DNA of 64,000 nt from an uncultured Caulobacterales bacterium (GTDB taxonomy: Bacteria; Pseudomonadota; Alphaproteobacteria; Caulobacterales; Caulobacteraceae). Below are positions 47,584-57,123 of this stretch, piece by piece. A program made the translations under genes and the position numbers. The notes below the pieces were generated by a model, which had not been told where the DNA came from, made no database searches, and was given only the letters and a program-made list of their open reading frames with translations. Each line of letters begins with the position of its first letter. Position 1 is the first letter of the stretch. Location of the stretch: contig CAISEP010000016.1 of assembly GCA_903884425.1 (NCBI GenBank), forward strand, positions 372,001-436,000. Reading direction: 5' to 3'.

Positions 47584-48309
47584 TCAGGGGGCGGGCATCG
47601 TCCGCCAGATCGCCGCGTCCTTGAGGTACTTGGCGACGAAGGCGTCGTGGGCCGCGCGCTCCGCGTCGGTCAGCCGCTCCGGAAGCGGCCGGGGGCGCGG
47701 GCCGTAGCTCCGCGGGTCCGCCGGGTCGGAGCCCGAAGCGGCGCGGCCCGGTGCCTTTGACGTGACCGGAGCGAGGTCGAGGGCCCGCTCCTTGCCGCCC
47801 TGCAGCTCCAGATACACCATGGCCAGAAGGCGGGTATCGATCAGCGCCCCGTGCTTTTCCCGCTCCGCCAGGCTGATCTTGAACCGCTTGCACAGCGCGT
47901 CGAGGGAGTTGTAGGCGCCGGGGAACCGGGCCCTGGCCAGGTCGAAGGTGCAGGTCCAGCGGGAGACGGGCAGGGGCGCGCGGCCGGCCTTCTCCAGCTC
48001 GGAATTGATGAAGCCCCGGTCGAAGGGGGCATTGTGCGCCACCACGGTGGCGTCCCCCACGAAGTCCAGGAAGGCATCGCAGACCTCCGGATCGGCAAAG
48101 CGCGGCTTGTCCTGCAGCATGGCACGGGAAATGCCGTGCACCTTTTCCGCCTCCGGATCGATGTCCCGGTCCGGATTGATGTAGCGGTGGAAGCTCCGCC
48201 CCGTGGGGATGTAGTCCTCGATCTCGATGCAGGCGATTTCGATGACGCGATGGCCCGTCTTCGGGTCGAGGCCGGTGGTTTCGGTGTCGAGGCAGATTTC
48301 CCGGGTCAT
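47584..48309 (-). CDS. dnaQ: DNA polymerase III epsilon subunit (3'-5' proofreading exonuclease)
   Basis: 241 residues. DEDDh exonuclease: ExoI LDTETTGLDPKTGHRVIEIA, ExoII VVAHNAPFDRGFI, ExoIII HGALIDTRLLAMVYLEL. The C-terminal region would bind the alpha subunit. End of the ppsR-maf-aroE-coaE-dnaQ run that points away from the candidate origin; 39 nt separate it from coaE. Confidence 0.95.
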   Translation of the reverse strand: MTREICLDTETTGLDPKTGHRVIEIACIEIEDYIPTGRSFHRYINPDRDIDPEAEKVHGISRAMLQDKPRFADPEVCDAFLDFVGDATVVAHNAPFDRGFINSELEKAGRAPLPVSRWTCTFDLARARFPGAYNSLDALCKRFKISLAEREKHGALIDTRLLAMVYLELQGGKERALDLAPVTSKAPGRAASGSDPADPRSYGPRPRPLPERLTDAERAAHDAFVAKYLKDAAIWRTMPAP

Positions 48310-48348
48310 GGCTCTGATGTCGGACGCTTTGCCGGTCCTGTCCAGAGA

Positions 48349-48969
48349 TCAGCCGTCCCGGGACCGGCGGGATGTCCATCCGGGCTGGCGCAGGGTCTCG
48401 ACAATGCTCGCCACCTGGTCCCGGGCCGCCTCCAGACCCCGGGAGGTGTCCACCACGAAGTCGGCGCGGGCCCGCTTGTCGGCGTCCGGCATCTGGCGGG
48501 CAAGGATGGCCGCGAACTTGTCCGCATCCATGTCCGGTCGGGCCAGCACCCTCGCCTTCTGCATCTCCGCCGGGGCAGAGACCACCACCACCGCATCGAG
48601 GCCGCGGGCCCCGCCGGTCTCGAACAGCAGGGGCACATCGAGAATCACGAGATCGGCCCCGGCCTTCACGGCCTGGTCGAAGAAGGCCTGCCGGTCGCCG
48701 CCCACCAGGGGGTGGACCACGGCCTCCAGGGCGCGCATGGCCGCGTCATCCCCGAGCACCCGGGCGCTGAGACGGCGGCGATCGATGCCGCCCTCCACTA
48801 CAACCTCGGGAAACAGGGCACCCACCGGGGCCACCGCCGCGCCGCCCGGGGCGTAGAGGCGATGCACCGCCGCGTCGGCGTCATAGACCGGCAGGCCCAT
48901 GTCCGAGAACAGGCCGGCGGTGGTGGACTTGCCCATGCCGATGGAGCCGGTGAGACCGATCAGCTTCAT
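48349..48969 (-). CDS. coaE: Dephospho-CoA kinase
   Basis: 206 residues. Last step of coenzyme A synthesis. P-loop [46 protein letters not shown] and [15 protein letters not shown] 48969 overlaps the aroE stop (ATGA), so translation is coupled. Confidence 0.95.
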   Translation of the reverse strand: MKLIGLTGSIGMGKSTTAGLFSDMGLPVYDADAAVHRLYAPGGAAVAPVGALFPEVVVEGGIDRRRLSARVLGDDAAMRALEAVVHPLVGGDRQAFFDQAVKAGADLVILDVPLLFETGGARGLDAVVVVSAPAEMQKARVLARPDMDADKFAAILARQMPDADKRARADFVVDTSRGLEAARDQVASIVETLRQPGWTSRRSRDG

Positions 48970-49868
48970 GGGGCAGGTCCTTTCGTGGGGTACATGGCGG
49001 CCAGAAGCAGCTCCCGGACGGGTATCTCCGGCGGTGCGACGCCAAAGAAGGCTTCGAAGGCGGGCACGGCCTGGCCGATCAGCATGTCGAGGCCGTCCAC
49101 CGTGTGGTGCCCCAGGGCCCGGCAGGCCGCCAGATAGGGCGTTTCCAGGGGCTTGTAGACCATGTCCATCACCACCACCCCGCCGGCGGCCCGCGCCGGG
49201 GGGAGGGGAAGGGAGAGGGGCGCATCAGCGGTCAGCTGGCCCGACGTGGCATTGATCACCGTGCCCGCGCCCTCGAAGGCCGCTTCGGCCGCGTCCCAGC
49301 CGAAGGCCGTCGCGGGCAGGAGCGCGCACAGGGCATCCGCCCGGGCCCGGGTGCGGTTGAGGATGCGGATATCCGTGGCCCCGGCGGCGGAGAGGGCCGC
49401 CACCGCACCCCGGGCCGCACCCCCGGCACCGATCACGGTGACCGGGCCCCGGTCCGCCCGCCAGCCCGGGGCCTGGCGGCGAAGGGCGTAGAGCAGGCCC
49501 TCCCCGTCGGTATTGTCCGCCAGGACGGTGCCGTCAGTGCGGTAGACCAGGACATTGGCCGCCCCGGCGGCCCGCGCCCGGTCGGTGGCGGCGTCGGCAA
49601 GGACCAGGGCCTGTTCCTTGAACGGCAGGGTGACGTTCATGCCGCGGAACGACCCGCCGATCAGGGCCCGGGCGACGGTTTCGAAGCCATGCGGCCCCAC
49701 ATCCAGGGGCACATAGGCCGCGTCGAGCCCGAGGGCCCGGATCCATGCCCCGTGCAGGCGGGGGCTCAGGGAATGACGGACCGGATGGCCGACGACCCCT
49801 GCCACCATGGCCTCGCCGGACAGAAGCCCCTCATGGGCGGTCAAAGGCTCCGAACGCGCACCGGTCAC
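48966..49868 (-). CDS. aroE: Shikimate dehydrogenase (NADP+)
   Basis: 300 residues. Reduces 3-dehydroshikimate. N-terminal substrate domain [31 protein letters not shown] (catalytic Lys), [13 protein letters not shown] domain [15 protein letters not shown] and [10 protein letters not shown]. Starts at GTG 49868, overlapping the maf stop (GTGA). About 15 residues longer at the N-terminus than typical. Confidence 0.94.
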   Translation of the reverse strand: MTGARSEPLTAHEGLLSGEAMVAGVVGHPVRHSLSPRLHGAWIRALGLDAAYVPLDVGPHGFETVARALIGGSFRGMNVTLPFKEQALVLADAATDRARAAGAANVLVYRTDGTVLADNTDGEGLLYALRRQAPGWRADRGPVTVIGAGGAARGAVAALSAAGATDIRILNRTRARADALCALLPATAFGWDAAEAAFEGAGTVINATSGQLTADAPLSLPLPPARAAGGVVVMDMVYKPLETPYLAACRALGHHTVDGLDMLIGQAVPAFEAFFGVAPPEIPVRELLLAAMYPTKGPAP

Positions 49869-50452
49869 GAAATCAGTTCCCCCCTGTCCCGGAGATAGCC
49901 CAGCACATCCAGAAGCGGCAGGCCGAGCACGGTGAAATAATCACCGTCGACCCGTTCGAACAATTGCGAACCTTCCGCCTCGAGATGATAACCGCCGACG
50001 GAGGACAGGACCGCCGGGCCGTTCCGCGCCAGATATCCCTCAAGCCAGGTGTCGGAGAACATCCGGACCTGCAGCTGGACGCTTCTGACCGCGCGCCAGA
50101 CGGGACGACCGTTCTCCGCCATCACGGCGGCGGAGTGCAGGACATGCCGACGCCCCCGCAGGTCCAGCAGGGTCTGGCGCAATCCGGCAAGGTCTTCGGC
50201 CTTGTCGATCAGCCGACCCTCCAGGTCGAGGGTCTGGTCCGCCCCGAGGACCAGTCCCGGCCGGCGGGCGGAGACACGGACGGCCTTCAGCTCCGCCAGG
50301 GCGTCGGCCATGTCCCGAGGGGTCAGGCCGTCCTTCGACAGGGCCTGCTTGGCGAGGACTTCGTCCACCCCCGGCGCGGTGGCGGTGATCTCGACCCCGG
50401 CGGCGCGCAGCATGGCCTGCCGCGCCGCGCTGGTGGAGGCGAGGGTGATCAC
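49865..50452 (-). CDS. maf: Maf family nucleoside triphosphate pyrophosphatase
   Basis: 195 residues. House-cleaning enzyme for modified or canonical nucleotides. Seen: [17 protein letters not shown] (S/R substrate motif), [21 protein letters not shown] and [31 protein letters not shown]-type C-terminal motif. Starts at GTG 50452 overlapping the ppsR stop. Which nucleotide it prefers cannot be read. Confidence 0.92.
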   Translation of the reverse strand: MITLASTSAARQAMLRAAGVEITATAPGVDEVLAKQALSKDGLTPRDMADALAELKAVRVSARRPGLVLGADQTLDLEGRLIDKAEDLAGLRQTLLDLRGRRHVLHSAAVMAENGRPVWRAVRSVQLQVRMFSDTWLEGYLARNGPAVLSSVGGYHLEAEGSQLFERVDGDYFTVLGLPLLDVLGYLRDRGELIS

Positions 50453-51309
50453 GCGGACGGACCCGCCGACGCCGGTCGGCCCGACTGGCGGGCGTTGAGC
50501 AGATTTATCACCGCCGCGGCCGTTTCCTCCACCGACCGGCGGCTGACATCGATCACCGGCCAGCCCTGGCGCTCGAACAGGCGCCTCGCATTGACGATCT
50601 CCTCCCGCACCGCGTCGGCATCCACATAGCTGCTCTCCCGGTTCTCGTTGAGGGACAAGAGGCGGTTGCGACGGATCTGGATGAGCCGGTCCGGAGACAG
50701 GATCAGGCCGACGATGAGGGGGCGGGTGGTCCGGAACAGCAGTTCCGGCAGGGTGGCACCGGGGACGAGGGGGACATTGGCTGCCCGCACGCCCCGATGG
50801 GCGAGATAGATGGAGGTCGGCGTCTTGGAGGTCCGGCTGACCCCCACCAGCACCACGTCGGCGCTGTCCAGATTCTGCCCGCCCTGGCCGTCATCATGGC
50901 CGATGGCATAGTTCAGGGCCTCGATCCGGTTGAAATAGTCGGTGTCCAGGGCGTGCTGCGCGCCGACCCGGGTGGAGAGCTGGGCCCCGAGATACCGCCC
51001 AAGCGCCGCCGTCATCGGGTCCAGGGCCGCGACGCACGGGGTCATCATGCTCCGGCAGCCGTCCTCCAGCGTGGTCCGGAGCTCCCGGTCGACGATGGTG
51101 TGGACCACCATGCCCGGCGCGTCCTCGATTTCCCGCAGCACCCGGTCCAGCTGCCGGTTGGACCGGACCAGGGGATAGATGTGCTCGATGGGAAGGATGT
51201 TGTCGAAGCGGGCGCAGACGGCCTTGCTGATGGCATTCAGCGTCTCGCCGGTGGAATCCGACACCAGGTGGACGTGGAAGTAGGTAGCCAGACGGGCAGC
51301 ACCGACCAT
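50449..51309 (-). CDS. ppsR: Bifunctional kinase/pyrophosphorylase (DUF299, PPSR family)
   Basis: 286 residues. Family regulates PEP synthase or pyruvate phosphate dikinase by ADP-dependent phosphorylation. Seen: [19 protein letters not shown]-loop-like [33 protein letters not shown] and [19 protein letters not shown]. In Caulobacter the DUF299 gene (RP001) flanks the replication origin; here too it borders the 641-bp gap. First of a chain of stop-start overlaps with maf, aroE and coaE. Confidence 0.93.
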   Translation of the reverse strand: MVGAARLATYFHVHLVSDSTGETLNAISKAVCARFDNILPIEHIYPLVRSNRQLDRVLREIEDAPGMVVHTIVDRELRTTLEDGCRSMMTPCVAALDPMTAALGRYLGAQLSTRVGAQHALDTDYFNRIEALNYAIGHDDGQGGQNLDSADVVLVGVSRTSKTPTSIYLAHRGVRAANVPLVPGATLPELLFRTTRPLIVGLILSPDRLIQIRRNRLLSLNENRESSYVDADAVREEIVNARRLFERQGWPVIDVSRRSVEETAAAVINLLNARQSGRPASAGPSA

Positions 51310-51603
51310 GTAGGACTTCCAGGCTTCGGTGCCCTCACGGCGACCGGGTCAACAGGCTAGGGCGCATCGCCCGGGAGATCGCGGACAAATCAGTGGACAG
51401 AATTGCGGATAGTCCGCCGACCGTCTGGGGATGCGTCCTGACAAGACGCGGTCTTGCGCGGAAATCCAAGAGCCTCGCGGGATTTCGGGGACAGTTGGTT
51501 CATTTTTTCCACCGCCGGGCCCACGGGTGGACGAGGTTCTCCCCGGGGTCGGGAAAACCGCGGTCGGGACCGCTGGCCGGTTCGGTCTGTCCCAAGGCTG
51601 TGG

Positions 51604-51618
51604 TTAATTATTCGTTAA
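51604..51618. promoter_or_regulatory. CtrA box in candidate origin
   Basis: TTAATTATTCGTTAA: two exact TTAA half sites with a 7-nt spacer. CtrA binding at the Caulobacter origin represses replication in swarmer cells; the same role is inferred here. Confidence 0.6.
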
Positions 51619-51631
51619 GCATTTCCATGTG

Positions 51632-51646
51632 TTAAAAAAGGCTTAA
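51632..51646. promoter_or_regulatory. CtrA box in candidate origin
   Basis: TTAAAAAAGGCTTAA followed by C: exact TTAA-N7-TTAAC. Starts 28 bp after the first box. Confidence 0.6.
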
Positions 51647-51652
51647 CGGCTC

Positions 51653-51661
51653 TTGCCCACA
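51653..51661 (+). promoter_or_regulatory. DnaA-box-like site in candidate origin
   Basis: TTGCCCACA differs from TTATCCACA at two positions. It lies directly beside the CtrA boxes. A weaker TTTTCCACC occurs at 51505-51513. Confidence 0.35.
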
Positions 51662-51684
51662 GACCACCCCAGTCCGGGAAAGGG

Positions 51685-51699
51685 TGAACGAATTGTTAA
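51685..51699. promoter_or_regulatory. Near-perfect CtrA box in candidate origin
   Basis: TGAACGAATTGTTAA has one mismatch in the left half site of TTAA-N7-TTAA. Confidence 0.4.
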
Positions 51700-51950
51700 T
51701 ATTCTGTCATGAGAGCGTGAAAATTCCGGTCTGTCCCCGGTCTGGGCGGCCCTACTGCCTCCTCTCAAAACTCTTTCCAAGATTCTATTCAGAGATAAGA
51801 GGCCTGGCGGGACGGGAGTGGGTATGACTCCGGGTAGGGCCTTGAGGGTCGCGCCGATTGCGGGTTTATACGGGTTCCGGAGCACCGGACGGATCGGCCG
51901 ACGATCCGGACACCGGCGCTTTGCCGACTGGACGAAGGGATCGTAAGCTC

Positions 51951-53027
51951 GTGAGCCTGAAACGCCGCCGTGTCGCCGTGGTGCTGTTCAACCTCGGGGG
52001 TCCCGACGGCCCGGACGCGGTTCGCCCGTTCCTATTCAACCTGTTCCGGGACCCGGCCATCATCGGGGCCCCGGCCTTCGTGCGGCTGCCCCTGGCGGCG
52101 CTGATCTCCACCACCCGGGCGCCGTCGGCCCGACGCAACTATGCGATCATGGGTGGGGCATCGCCCCTGCTTCCGGAGACTGAGGCCCAGTCCGACGCAC
52201 TGCTGGCCAGGCTGACCGCGCAGGACCCGGACACGGACTACCGGACCTTCATCGCCATGCGCTACTGGAAGCCCTTCACCGAGGTGACGGCGCGGGCGGT
52301 GGCGGACTACCAGCCGGACCATGTGGTCCTTCTGCCCCTCTATCCGCACTTCTCGACCACCACCACGGGGTCCTCGGTGAAGGCGTGGTCCAGGGCCTAC
52401 CGGGGGCCTGGCCAGGTGCACACGGTGTGCTGCTACCCCACGGCGGACGGGTTCATCGACGCCCATGCGGCGCGCATCCTGCAGTGCTGGAAGGATGCCG
52501 GATCCCCGGCCGGTGTCCGGCTGCTGTTCTCCGCCCACGGTCTGCCGGAAAAGGTGATCCAGGCAGGGGACCCCTACCAGTCCCAGATCGAGGCGACGGC
52601 CGCGGCCGTGGCAGCCCGGCTGGGGGAGGGATGGGACTGGCAGGTCTGCTACCAGAGCCGGGTGGGTCCGCTGAAATGGATCGGCCCCTCCACCACGGAC
52701 GCCATCCAGAAGGCGTCCGAGGACGGGAAGGGCGTGCTCGTCACCCCCATCGCCTTCGTCTCCGAGCATGTGGAGACCCTGGTGGAGCTGGATCACGAAT
52801 ATGCGGAGCTGGCGAAGGCACAGGGCGTGACCCCCTATCTCCGCGCCCCGGCGCTCGGCATTTCGGAGGCCTTCATCGGCACCCTGTCCGATGCCGTCAC
52901 GGCCGCCGTGGCCGCTGAGGGCGTTGCGCCCTACCGCTGGCCGGGCTGCGACGGGTGCCACGCCCAGTGCCCCCGACCCCGCGGCGGGGCCACGGCCCCA
53001 TCTCCGGAGGAGAGGATCCCCGCATGA
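51951..53027 (+). CDS. hemH: Ferrochelatase
   Basis: 358 residues. Inserts iron into protoporphyrin IX, the last step of haem synthesis. Seen: VVLFNLGGPDGPDAVRPFL, RYWKPFT, LPLYPHFSTTTTGSS, FSAHGLPEKVI (catalytic His), PIAFVSEHVETLVELDHEY (Glu). The C-terminal CDGCHAQCP gives three clustered cysteines, suggesting the [2Fe-2S] form known in Caulobacter. GTG 51951 chosen, with AAGGGA 10 nt upstream. First gene on the right side of the candidate origin; overlaps hemJ by ATGA. Confidence 0.95.
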   Translation: MSLKRRRVAVVLFNLGGPDGPDAVRPFLFNLFRDPAIIGAPAFVRLPLAALISTTRAPSARRNYAIMGGASPLLPETEAQSDALLARLTAQDPDTDYRTFIAMRYWKPFTEVTARAVADYQPDHVVLLPLYPHFSTTTTGSSVKAWSRAYRGPGQVHTVCCYPTADGFIDAHAARILQCWKDAGSPAGVRLLFSAHGLPEKVIQAGDPYQSQIEATAAAVAARLGEGWDWQVCYQSRVGPLKWIGPSTTDAIQKASEDGKGVLVTPIAFVSEHVETLVELDHEYAELAKAQGVTPYLRAPALGISEAFIGTLSDAVTAAVAAEGVAPYRWPGCDGCHAQCPRPRGGATAPSPEERIPA

Positions 53028-53476
53028 CCGAGCACTACAACCTCATCCGCGGCCTCCACATCCTGGCAGTGATCGCCTGGATGGCGAGCCTGCTCTATCT
53101 GCCGCGGCTGTTCGTCTATCACACCCGCGCCATCCCGGGGGGCGAGCTCGACACCACCCTGCAGGAGATGGAGCTCAAGCTGTCCCGGATCATCATGGTC
53201 CCGGCCATGACCGCGGCCCTGCTGTTCGGCCTGACCCTCATCTGGATCGACAGCCACACCCGCGGCTGGGGATTCCTGCTGAAGCCCTGGATGATCCTGA
53301 AGCTGCTCGGGGTGGTGGTCCTGTTCGGCTATCACGGCTTCCTGGCCCGCAGCCGCCGCCGCTTCGCCGCCGGGGAAAACACCCGCAGCGAGCGGTTCTG
53401 GCGCATGACCAACGAGATTCCCTTTGCCGCAGCCATTGTCATCGTCCTGTCCGTGACGACCAAGTTTCTCGACTGA
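53024..53476 (+). CDS. hemJ: Protoporphyrinogen IX oxidase HemJ
   Basis: 150 residues, four predicted membrane helices. Seen: IRGLHILAVIAWMASLLYLPRLFVYH (conserved His in helix 1), MELKLSRIIMVPAM and LKPWMILKLLGVVVLFGYHGFLA (conserved Lys/His). HemJ oxidises protoporphyrinogen IX, supplying the substrate of HemH. Start ATG 53024 overlaps the hemH stop and has GGAGGAGAGG before it. Confidence 0.92.
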   Translation: MTEHYNLIRGLHILAVIAWMASLLYLPRLFVYHTRAIPGGELDTTLQEMELKLSRIIMVPAMTAALLFGLTLIWIDSHTRGWGFLLKPWMILKLLGVVVLFGYHGFLARSRRRFAAGENTRSERFWRMTNEIPFAAAIVIVLSVTTKFLD

Positions 53477-53712
53477 CGGCTTGACCCGCCGGGACCGGTA
53501 TGGTTCTGCTGCGGGACCGGGTTCCGTGAGCCTTCAGGCTCCGGGCCTGTCCTTTCCGCCGGGCGCGGTCCTCGCGTCACTTCCGGCCCTCACGATTTTC
53601 ATCGAGCGCGCAACCTCATCTGAAGGCCCGGCGCGTTCTTCAGACCCTCGGCGTTGACCGGGACAGGGCCGATCCGGGTCCGTCCGGTCGCGACCTCTTG
53701 CGAGTTCTCCCC

Positions 53713-55071
53713 ATGACTGACGAGATTGAAATTCCGGCCGAAGCGGCCCTCGAAACAGACGGTGCCGAAGGCGCGGCCGAGCCGAACCTGGCCGAATCCC
53801 TGGGCGTGACGCGCATGTCACTCCAGGAGCTCAAGGAAAAATCCCCTGCAGATCTCCTGGCCTTCGCCGAGAGCCTGGAGATCGAGAACGCCAATTCCAT
53901 GCGCAAGCAGGACATGATGTTCGCGATCCTGAAGGCCCTGGCCGATGACGGGGTCGAGATTTCCGGCTCCGGCGTGATGGAGGTGCTGCAGGACGGGTTC
54001 GGCTTCCTCCGCAGCCCGGAGGCCAACTATCTGGCCGGTCCGGACGACATCTACGTCTCGCCCACCATGATCCGGAAGTACGGCGTCCGCACCGGCGACA
54101 CGGTGGACGGGCCCGTCCGCGCCCCCCGGGAAGGCGAGCGCTACTTCGCCATGACCAAGGTGGACAAGATCAACTTCGAGAACCCCGACAATGTCCGGCA
54201 CAAGGTCCACTTCGACAATCTGACGCCCCTCTATCCGGACGAGCGCCTGTCCATGGAGATGCTCGATCCGACCCTGAAGGACCGGTCGGGCCGGATCATC
54301 GACATCGTCTCGCCCCTCGGCAAGGGCCAGCGCTGCCTGATCGTCGCCCCGCCCCGGGTCGGCAAGACCATGATGCTGCAGAACATCGCCAAGTCGATCG
54401 CGGCCAATCACCCCGAATGCTATCTGATCGTGCTTTTGATCGACGAGCGGCCGGAAGAAGTGACGGACATGCAGCGGACGGTGAAGGGCGAGGTGATCTC
54501 CTCCACCTTCGACGAGCCCGCCACCCGTCACGTGGCCGTGGCCGAAATGGTCATCGAGAAGGCCAAGCGCCTGGTGGAGCACAAGCGGGACGTGATCATC
54601 CTGCTGGATTCCATCACCCGCCTTGGCCGCGCCTACAACACCGTCGTGCCGTCCTCCGGCAAGGTGCTCACCGGCGGCGTTGACGCCAACGCCCTGCAGC
54701 GGCCCAAGCGTTTCTTCGGTGCCGCCCGGAACATCGAGGAGGGCGGCTCCCTCACCATCATCGCCACGGCCCTGATCGACACCGGCAGCCGGATGGACGA
54801 GGTGATCTTCGAGGAGTTCAAGGGCACCGGAAACTCCGAAATCGTCCTCGACCGCAAGGTGGCGGACAAGCGGGTCTTCCCGGCCATGGACATTCTCAAG
54901 TCCGGCACCCGCAAGGAGGAACTGCTGGTTCCGAAGGACCAGCTGCAGAAGACCTATGTGCTTCGCCGCATCCTCAACCCCATGGGGGCGCAGGACGCCA
55001 TCGAGTTCCTCATCGACAAGCTGCGCCAGTCGAAGAACAACGCCGACTTCTTCCAGTCGATGAACACCTGA
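53713..55071 (+). CDS. rho: Transcription termination factor Rho
   Basis: 452 residues. RNA-dependent hexameric helicase/ATPase. An acidic N-terminal extension (1-34) precedes the Rho N-domain ([21 protein letters not shown]), the RNA-binding cold-shock-like domain with [22 protein letters not shown], and the ATPase with [12 protein letters not shown] (Walker A), [14 protein letters not shown] and [16 protein letters not shown] 53713 chosen; the 236-nt leader after hemJ contains no gene I can see and may serve autoregulation. Confidence 0.96.
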   Translation: MTDEIEIPAEAALETDGAEGAAEPNLAESLGVTRMSLQELKEKSPADLLAFAESLEIENANSMRKQDMMFAILKALADDGVEISGSGVMEVLQDGFGFLRSPEANYLAGPDDIYVSPTMIRKYGVRTGDTVDGPVRAPREGERYFAMTKVDKINFENPDNVRHKVHFDNLTPLYPDERLSMEMLDPTLKDRSGRIIDIVSPLGKGQRCLIVAPPRVGKTMMLQNIAKSIAANHPECYLIVLLIDERPEEVTDMQRTVKGEVISSTFDEPATRHVAVAEMVIEKAKRLVEHKRDVIILLDSITRLGRAYNTVVPSSGKVLTGGVDANALQRPKRFFGAARNIEEGGSLTIIATALIDTGSRMDEVIFEEFKGTGNSEIVLDRKVADKRVFPAMDILKSGTRKEELLVPKDQLQKTYVLRRILNPMGAQDAIEFLIDKLRQSKNNADFFQSMNT

Positions 55072-55078
55072 TGTCTGG

Positions 55079-55099
55079 GCTGCGGCCTAGAGCCGCAGC
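55079..55099. terminator. Convergent hairpin between rho and quinone oxidoreductase genes
   Basis: GCTGCGGC-CTAGA-GCCGCAGC is a perfect 8-bp stem at the convergent 3' ends; it overlaps the oxidoreductase stop. No U tract on either side. Confidence 0.4.
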
Positions 55100-56055
55100 A
55101 GGGTCGCCCCGGTGGTTTCCCGCCCCGCCAGGGCCACATGGGCCGCAGCTATGTCCTCCAGGGCAAAGGTCTGACCGATCCGGACCTGGACCTGTCCCGT
55201 GGCGATGACCCCGAACAGGGCATCGGCCGCCGCATCCAGCTCCACCGGAGTCGACACATAGTCGAACAGGGTCGGCCGCGTCAGGAACAGGGAGCCGGCC
55301 CGGGACAGACGCAGGGGATCCACCGGGTCCGGCGGGCCCGAGGCGTTGCCGAAGCTGACCAGCAGTCCCCGGCGCGCCAGGCTGGCCAGGGATCCGTCCA
55401 GGGTCGCGCGCCCGACGCTGTCATAGGCCACCTTGACGCCCGCCCCTCCGGTCAGGGCCCTGACCCGGGCCGCGACGTCCTCCCGGCCGGCGATGATCAC
55501 CTCGTCGCAGCCGTGGGACCGGGCCAGTTCGGCCTTGGCATCCGACCCCACGCAGCCGATCACCCGGATACCGGCGGCCTTCAGCCACTGGCACAGGATC
55601 AGACCCACGCCACCGGCTGCCGCCTGCACCAGGGCGGTGTCCCCCGGGGCCAGGGGCCAGAGGCGGCGCACCAGGAATTCCGCGGTCAGCCCCTTCAGCA
55701 GCCCTGCGGCGGCGGTGTCGAAGGACACGGCGTCGGGAACCCGCACGGCCCGGTCGGCCTTGACCACATTGGCCTCGGCATAGGCCCCCAGGCTGCTGCA
55801 ATAGGCGACCCGGTCTCCCGCCCGGAAGCGTGTCACGTCCGGTCCCACCGCCTCCACCGTCCCGGCAGCCTCGAGCCCCAGGGTGGTGGGCAGGGGGATC
55901 GGGTAGAGGCCGTCCCGCTGGTAGATGTCGATGAAATTCAGTCCCACGGCGGCGTGTCGGACCAGAATGTCTCCCGCTCCCGGGGTCGGGACCGGAACAT
56001 CTTCCAGGCTCAGGGCCCCGGGGCCGCCGGTGGCGTGCAGGCGGACGGCGCGCAT
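55087..56055 (-). CDS. NAD(P)H:quinone oxidoreductase (zeta-crystallin-like MDR)
   Basis: 322 residues. Zinc-less medium-chain dehydrogenase: NFIDIYQRDGLYPIPLPTTLG and GLEAAGTVEAVG, YAEANVVKADRAVRVPD, nucleotide motif VQAAAGGVGLILCQWLKA, and YDSVGRATLDGSL. One-electron quinone reduction is typical. Its start shares one base with the stop of the upstream dienelactone hydrolase gene, so the two are an operon. Confidence 0.9.
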   Translation of the reverse strand: MRAVRLHATGGPGALSLEDVPVPTPGAGDILVRHAAVGLNFIDIYQRDGLYPIPLPTTLGLEAAGTVEAVGPDVTRFRAGDRVAYCSSLGAYAEANVVKADRAVRVPDAVSFDTAAAGLLKGLTAEFLVRRLWPLAPGDTALVQAAAGGVGLILCQWLKAAGIRVIGCVGSDAKAELARSHGCDEVIIAGREDVAARVRALTGGAGVKVAYDSVGRATLDGSLASLARRGLLVSFGNASGPPDPVDPLRLSRAGSLFLTRPTLFDYVSTPVELDAAADALFGVIATGQVQVRIGQTFALEDIAAAHVALAGRETTGATLLRL

Positions 56056-56753
56056 CAGGCGAGGGCCCTGCGGAACAGGGCCAGCGTCGCCGCATTGGCG
56101 CGGGCGGCGTCGGCGGCGTCATAATGCTCGCCCCCGACCCGGGCAAAGGCGTGGTCCCGGCCCGGATAGATCATCAGCTCCACATGAGGCTGGCCGGACA
56201 GCCCAGCCACGATGGCGTCCCGGGCGGCCGGGGGGCAGAAGCCGTCCAGTTCGGCAATGTGCAGCAGCAGCGGACGCTTCAGGTTCTCCGCAGCGTCCAG
56301 GTGCTTGTCGAGGCCGACCCCGTAATAGCCGACGGAGGCGTCTACGTCCGTGCGGGTCGCGGTGAGATAGGCCAGCAGCCCGCCCAGGCAATAGCCGACG
56401 CAGCCCACCTTGCCGGAACAGCCCGGATCCTGGCGGATCTGCGTGACGGTCGCGGCAATGTCCGCCACGCCCTTGTCCACGTCGAAGGCATTGAACAGCT
56501 CGAAGGCCCGCTTCCATTCGGCCTCGCTGTGGTCGGTCAGCTCGATGCCCGGTTCGATCCGCCAGAACAGGTCCGGCACGATGGCCAGGAAGCCCTGGGC
56601 CGCAAGGCCGTCGGCCACGTCGCGCATGACGTGGTTCACGCCGAAGATCTCCTGGATCACCACGACGGCGGGGGCCTGGGCCTGGGCGGGGCGGGCGACA
56701 TAGGCATCGAAGGTGCCATCGGCGACGGTGATCTTCTGGCGGCTGGCGGTCAT
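56055..56753 (-). CDS. Dienelactone hydrolase family protein
   Basis: 232-residue alpha/beta hydrolase. Seen: VVVIQEIFGVNHVMRDVADGLA (Glu), VGCVGYCLGGLLAYL (nucleophile Cys), LDGFCPP (Asp) and YPGRDHAFAR (His), the dienelactone hydrolase catalytic set. Physiological substrate unknown. ATG 56753 with GAGGA 5 nt upstream is preferred over ATG 56768. Confidence 0.9.
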   Translation of the reverse strand: MTASRQKITVADGTFDAYVARPAQAQAPAVVVIQEIFGVNHVMRDVADGLAAQGFLAIVPDLFWRIEPGIELTDHSEAEWKRAFELFNAFDVDKGVADIAATVTQIRQDPGCSGKVGCVGYCLGGLLAYLTATRTDVDASVGYYGVGLDKHLDAAENLKRPLLLHIAELDGFCPPAARDAIVAGLSGQPHVELMIYPGRDHAFARVGGEHYDAADAARANAATLALFRRALA

Positions 56754-56865
56754 CTGTGTCCTCGGCATGGAATGGACTCTCGTCCTCTGCCCCGAACTTG
56801 GGTAAGCCTTGCGGACTTGTCGAGGGCTGATCGCGTGCTCTGCCGGCGGGAAGGGAGCTGCCAGG

Positions 56866-57123
56866 ATGAATCTGAAGATCGAAGTCGATTGCTCACCCGA
56901 AGAAGCCCGGGCCTTTCTCGGTCTGCCGGATGTGAGCGGGCTGAACGCCCATCTCGTGGAAGAGATGAAGAAGCGCATGGATTCCAACATGAACCTGCTT
57001 CAGCCGGATGAACTGATGAAGACCTGGATGGCCTATGGCGGTCAGGCGACGGAACAATTCCGTAAGCTGATGACGGCCGCGGCCACGGCCGGCATGGCGG
57101 GAGCCGCGTCTCCCAAGCGATGA
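56866..57123 (+). CDS. DUF6489 family small protein
   Basis: 85 residues (MNLKIEVDCSPEEARAFLGLP..., VEEMKKRMDSNM, MKTWMAYGGQATEQF). Matches a small conserved alphaproteobacterial family of unknown function; mostly helical, no membrane segment or signal peptide. Overlaps mnmE by ATGA, so it is co-translated with it. ATG 56866 has GGGAG upstream. Confidence 0.8.
   Translation: MNLKIEVDCSPEEARAFLGLPDVSGLNAHLVEEMKKRMDSNMNLLQPDELMKTWMAYGGQATEQFRKLMTAAATAGMAGAASPKR

Larger units (their letters stand above)
51310..51950. other. Candidate chromosomal replication origin (Cori-like region)
   Basis: Longest gene-free stretch in the window, between divergent ppsR and hemH. It contains TTAA-N7-TTAA CtrA boxes at 51604 and 51632, a one-mismatch box at 51685, a DnaA-box-like TTGCCCACA at 51653, further TCCAC and TCCCC/GGGGA strings, GANTC sites at 51781 and 51826, and AT-rich runs (51600-51650, 51690-51730). 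Gene order and flanking DUF299 gene match Caulobacter Cori, though hemH replaces hemE on the other side. Confidence 0.7.
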
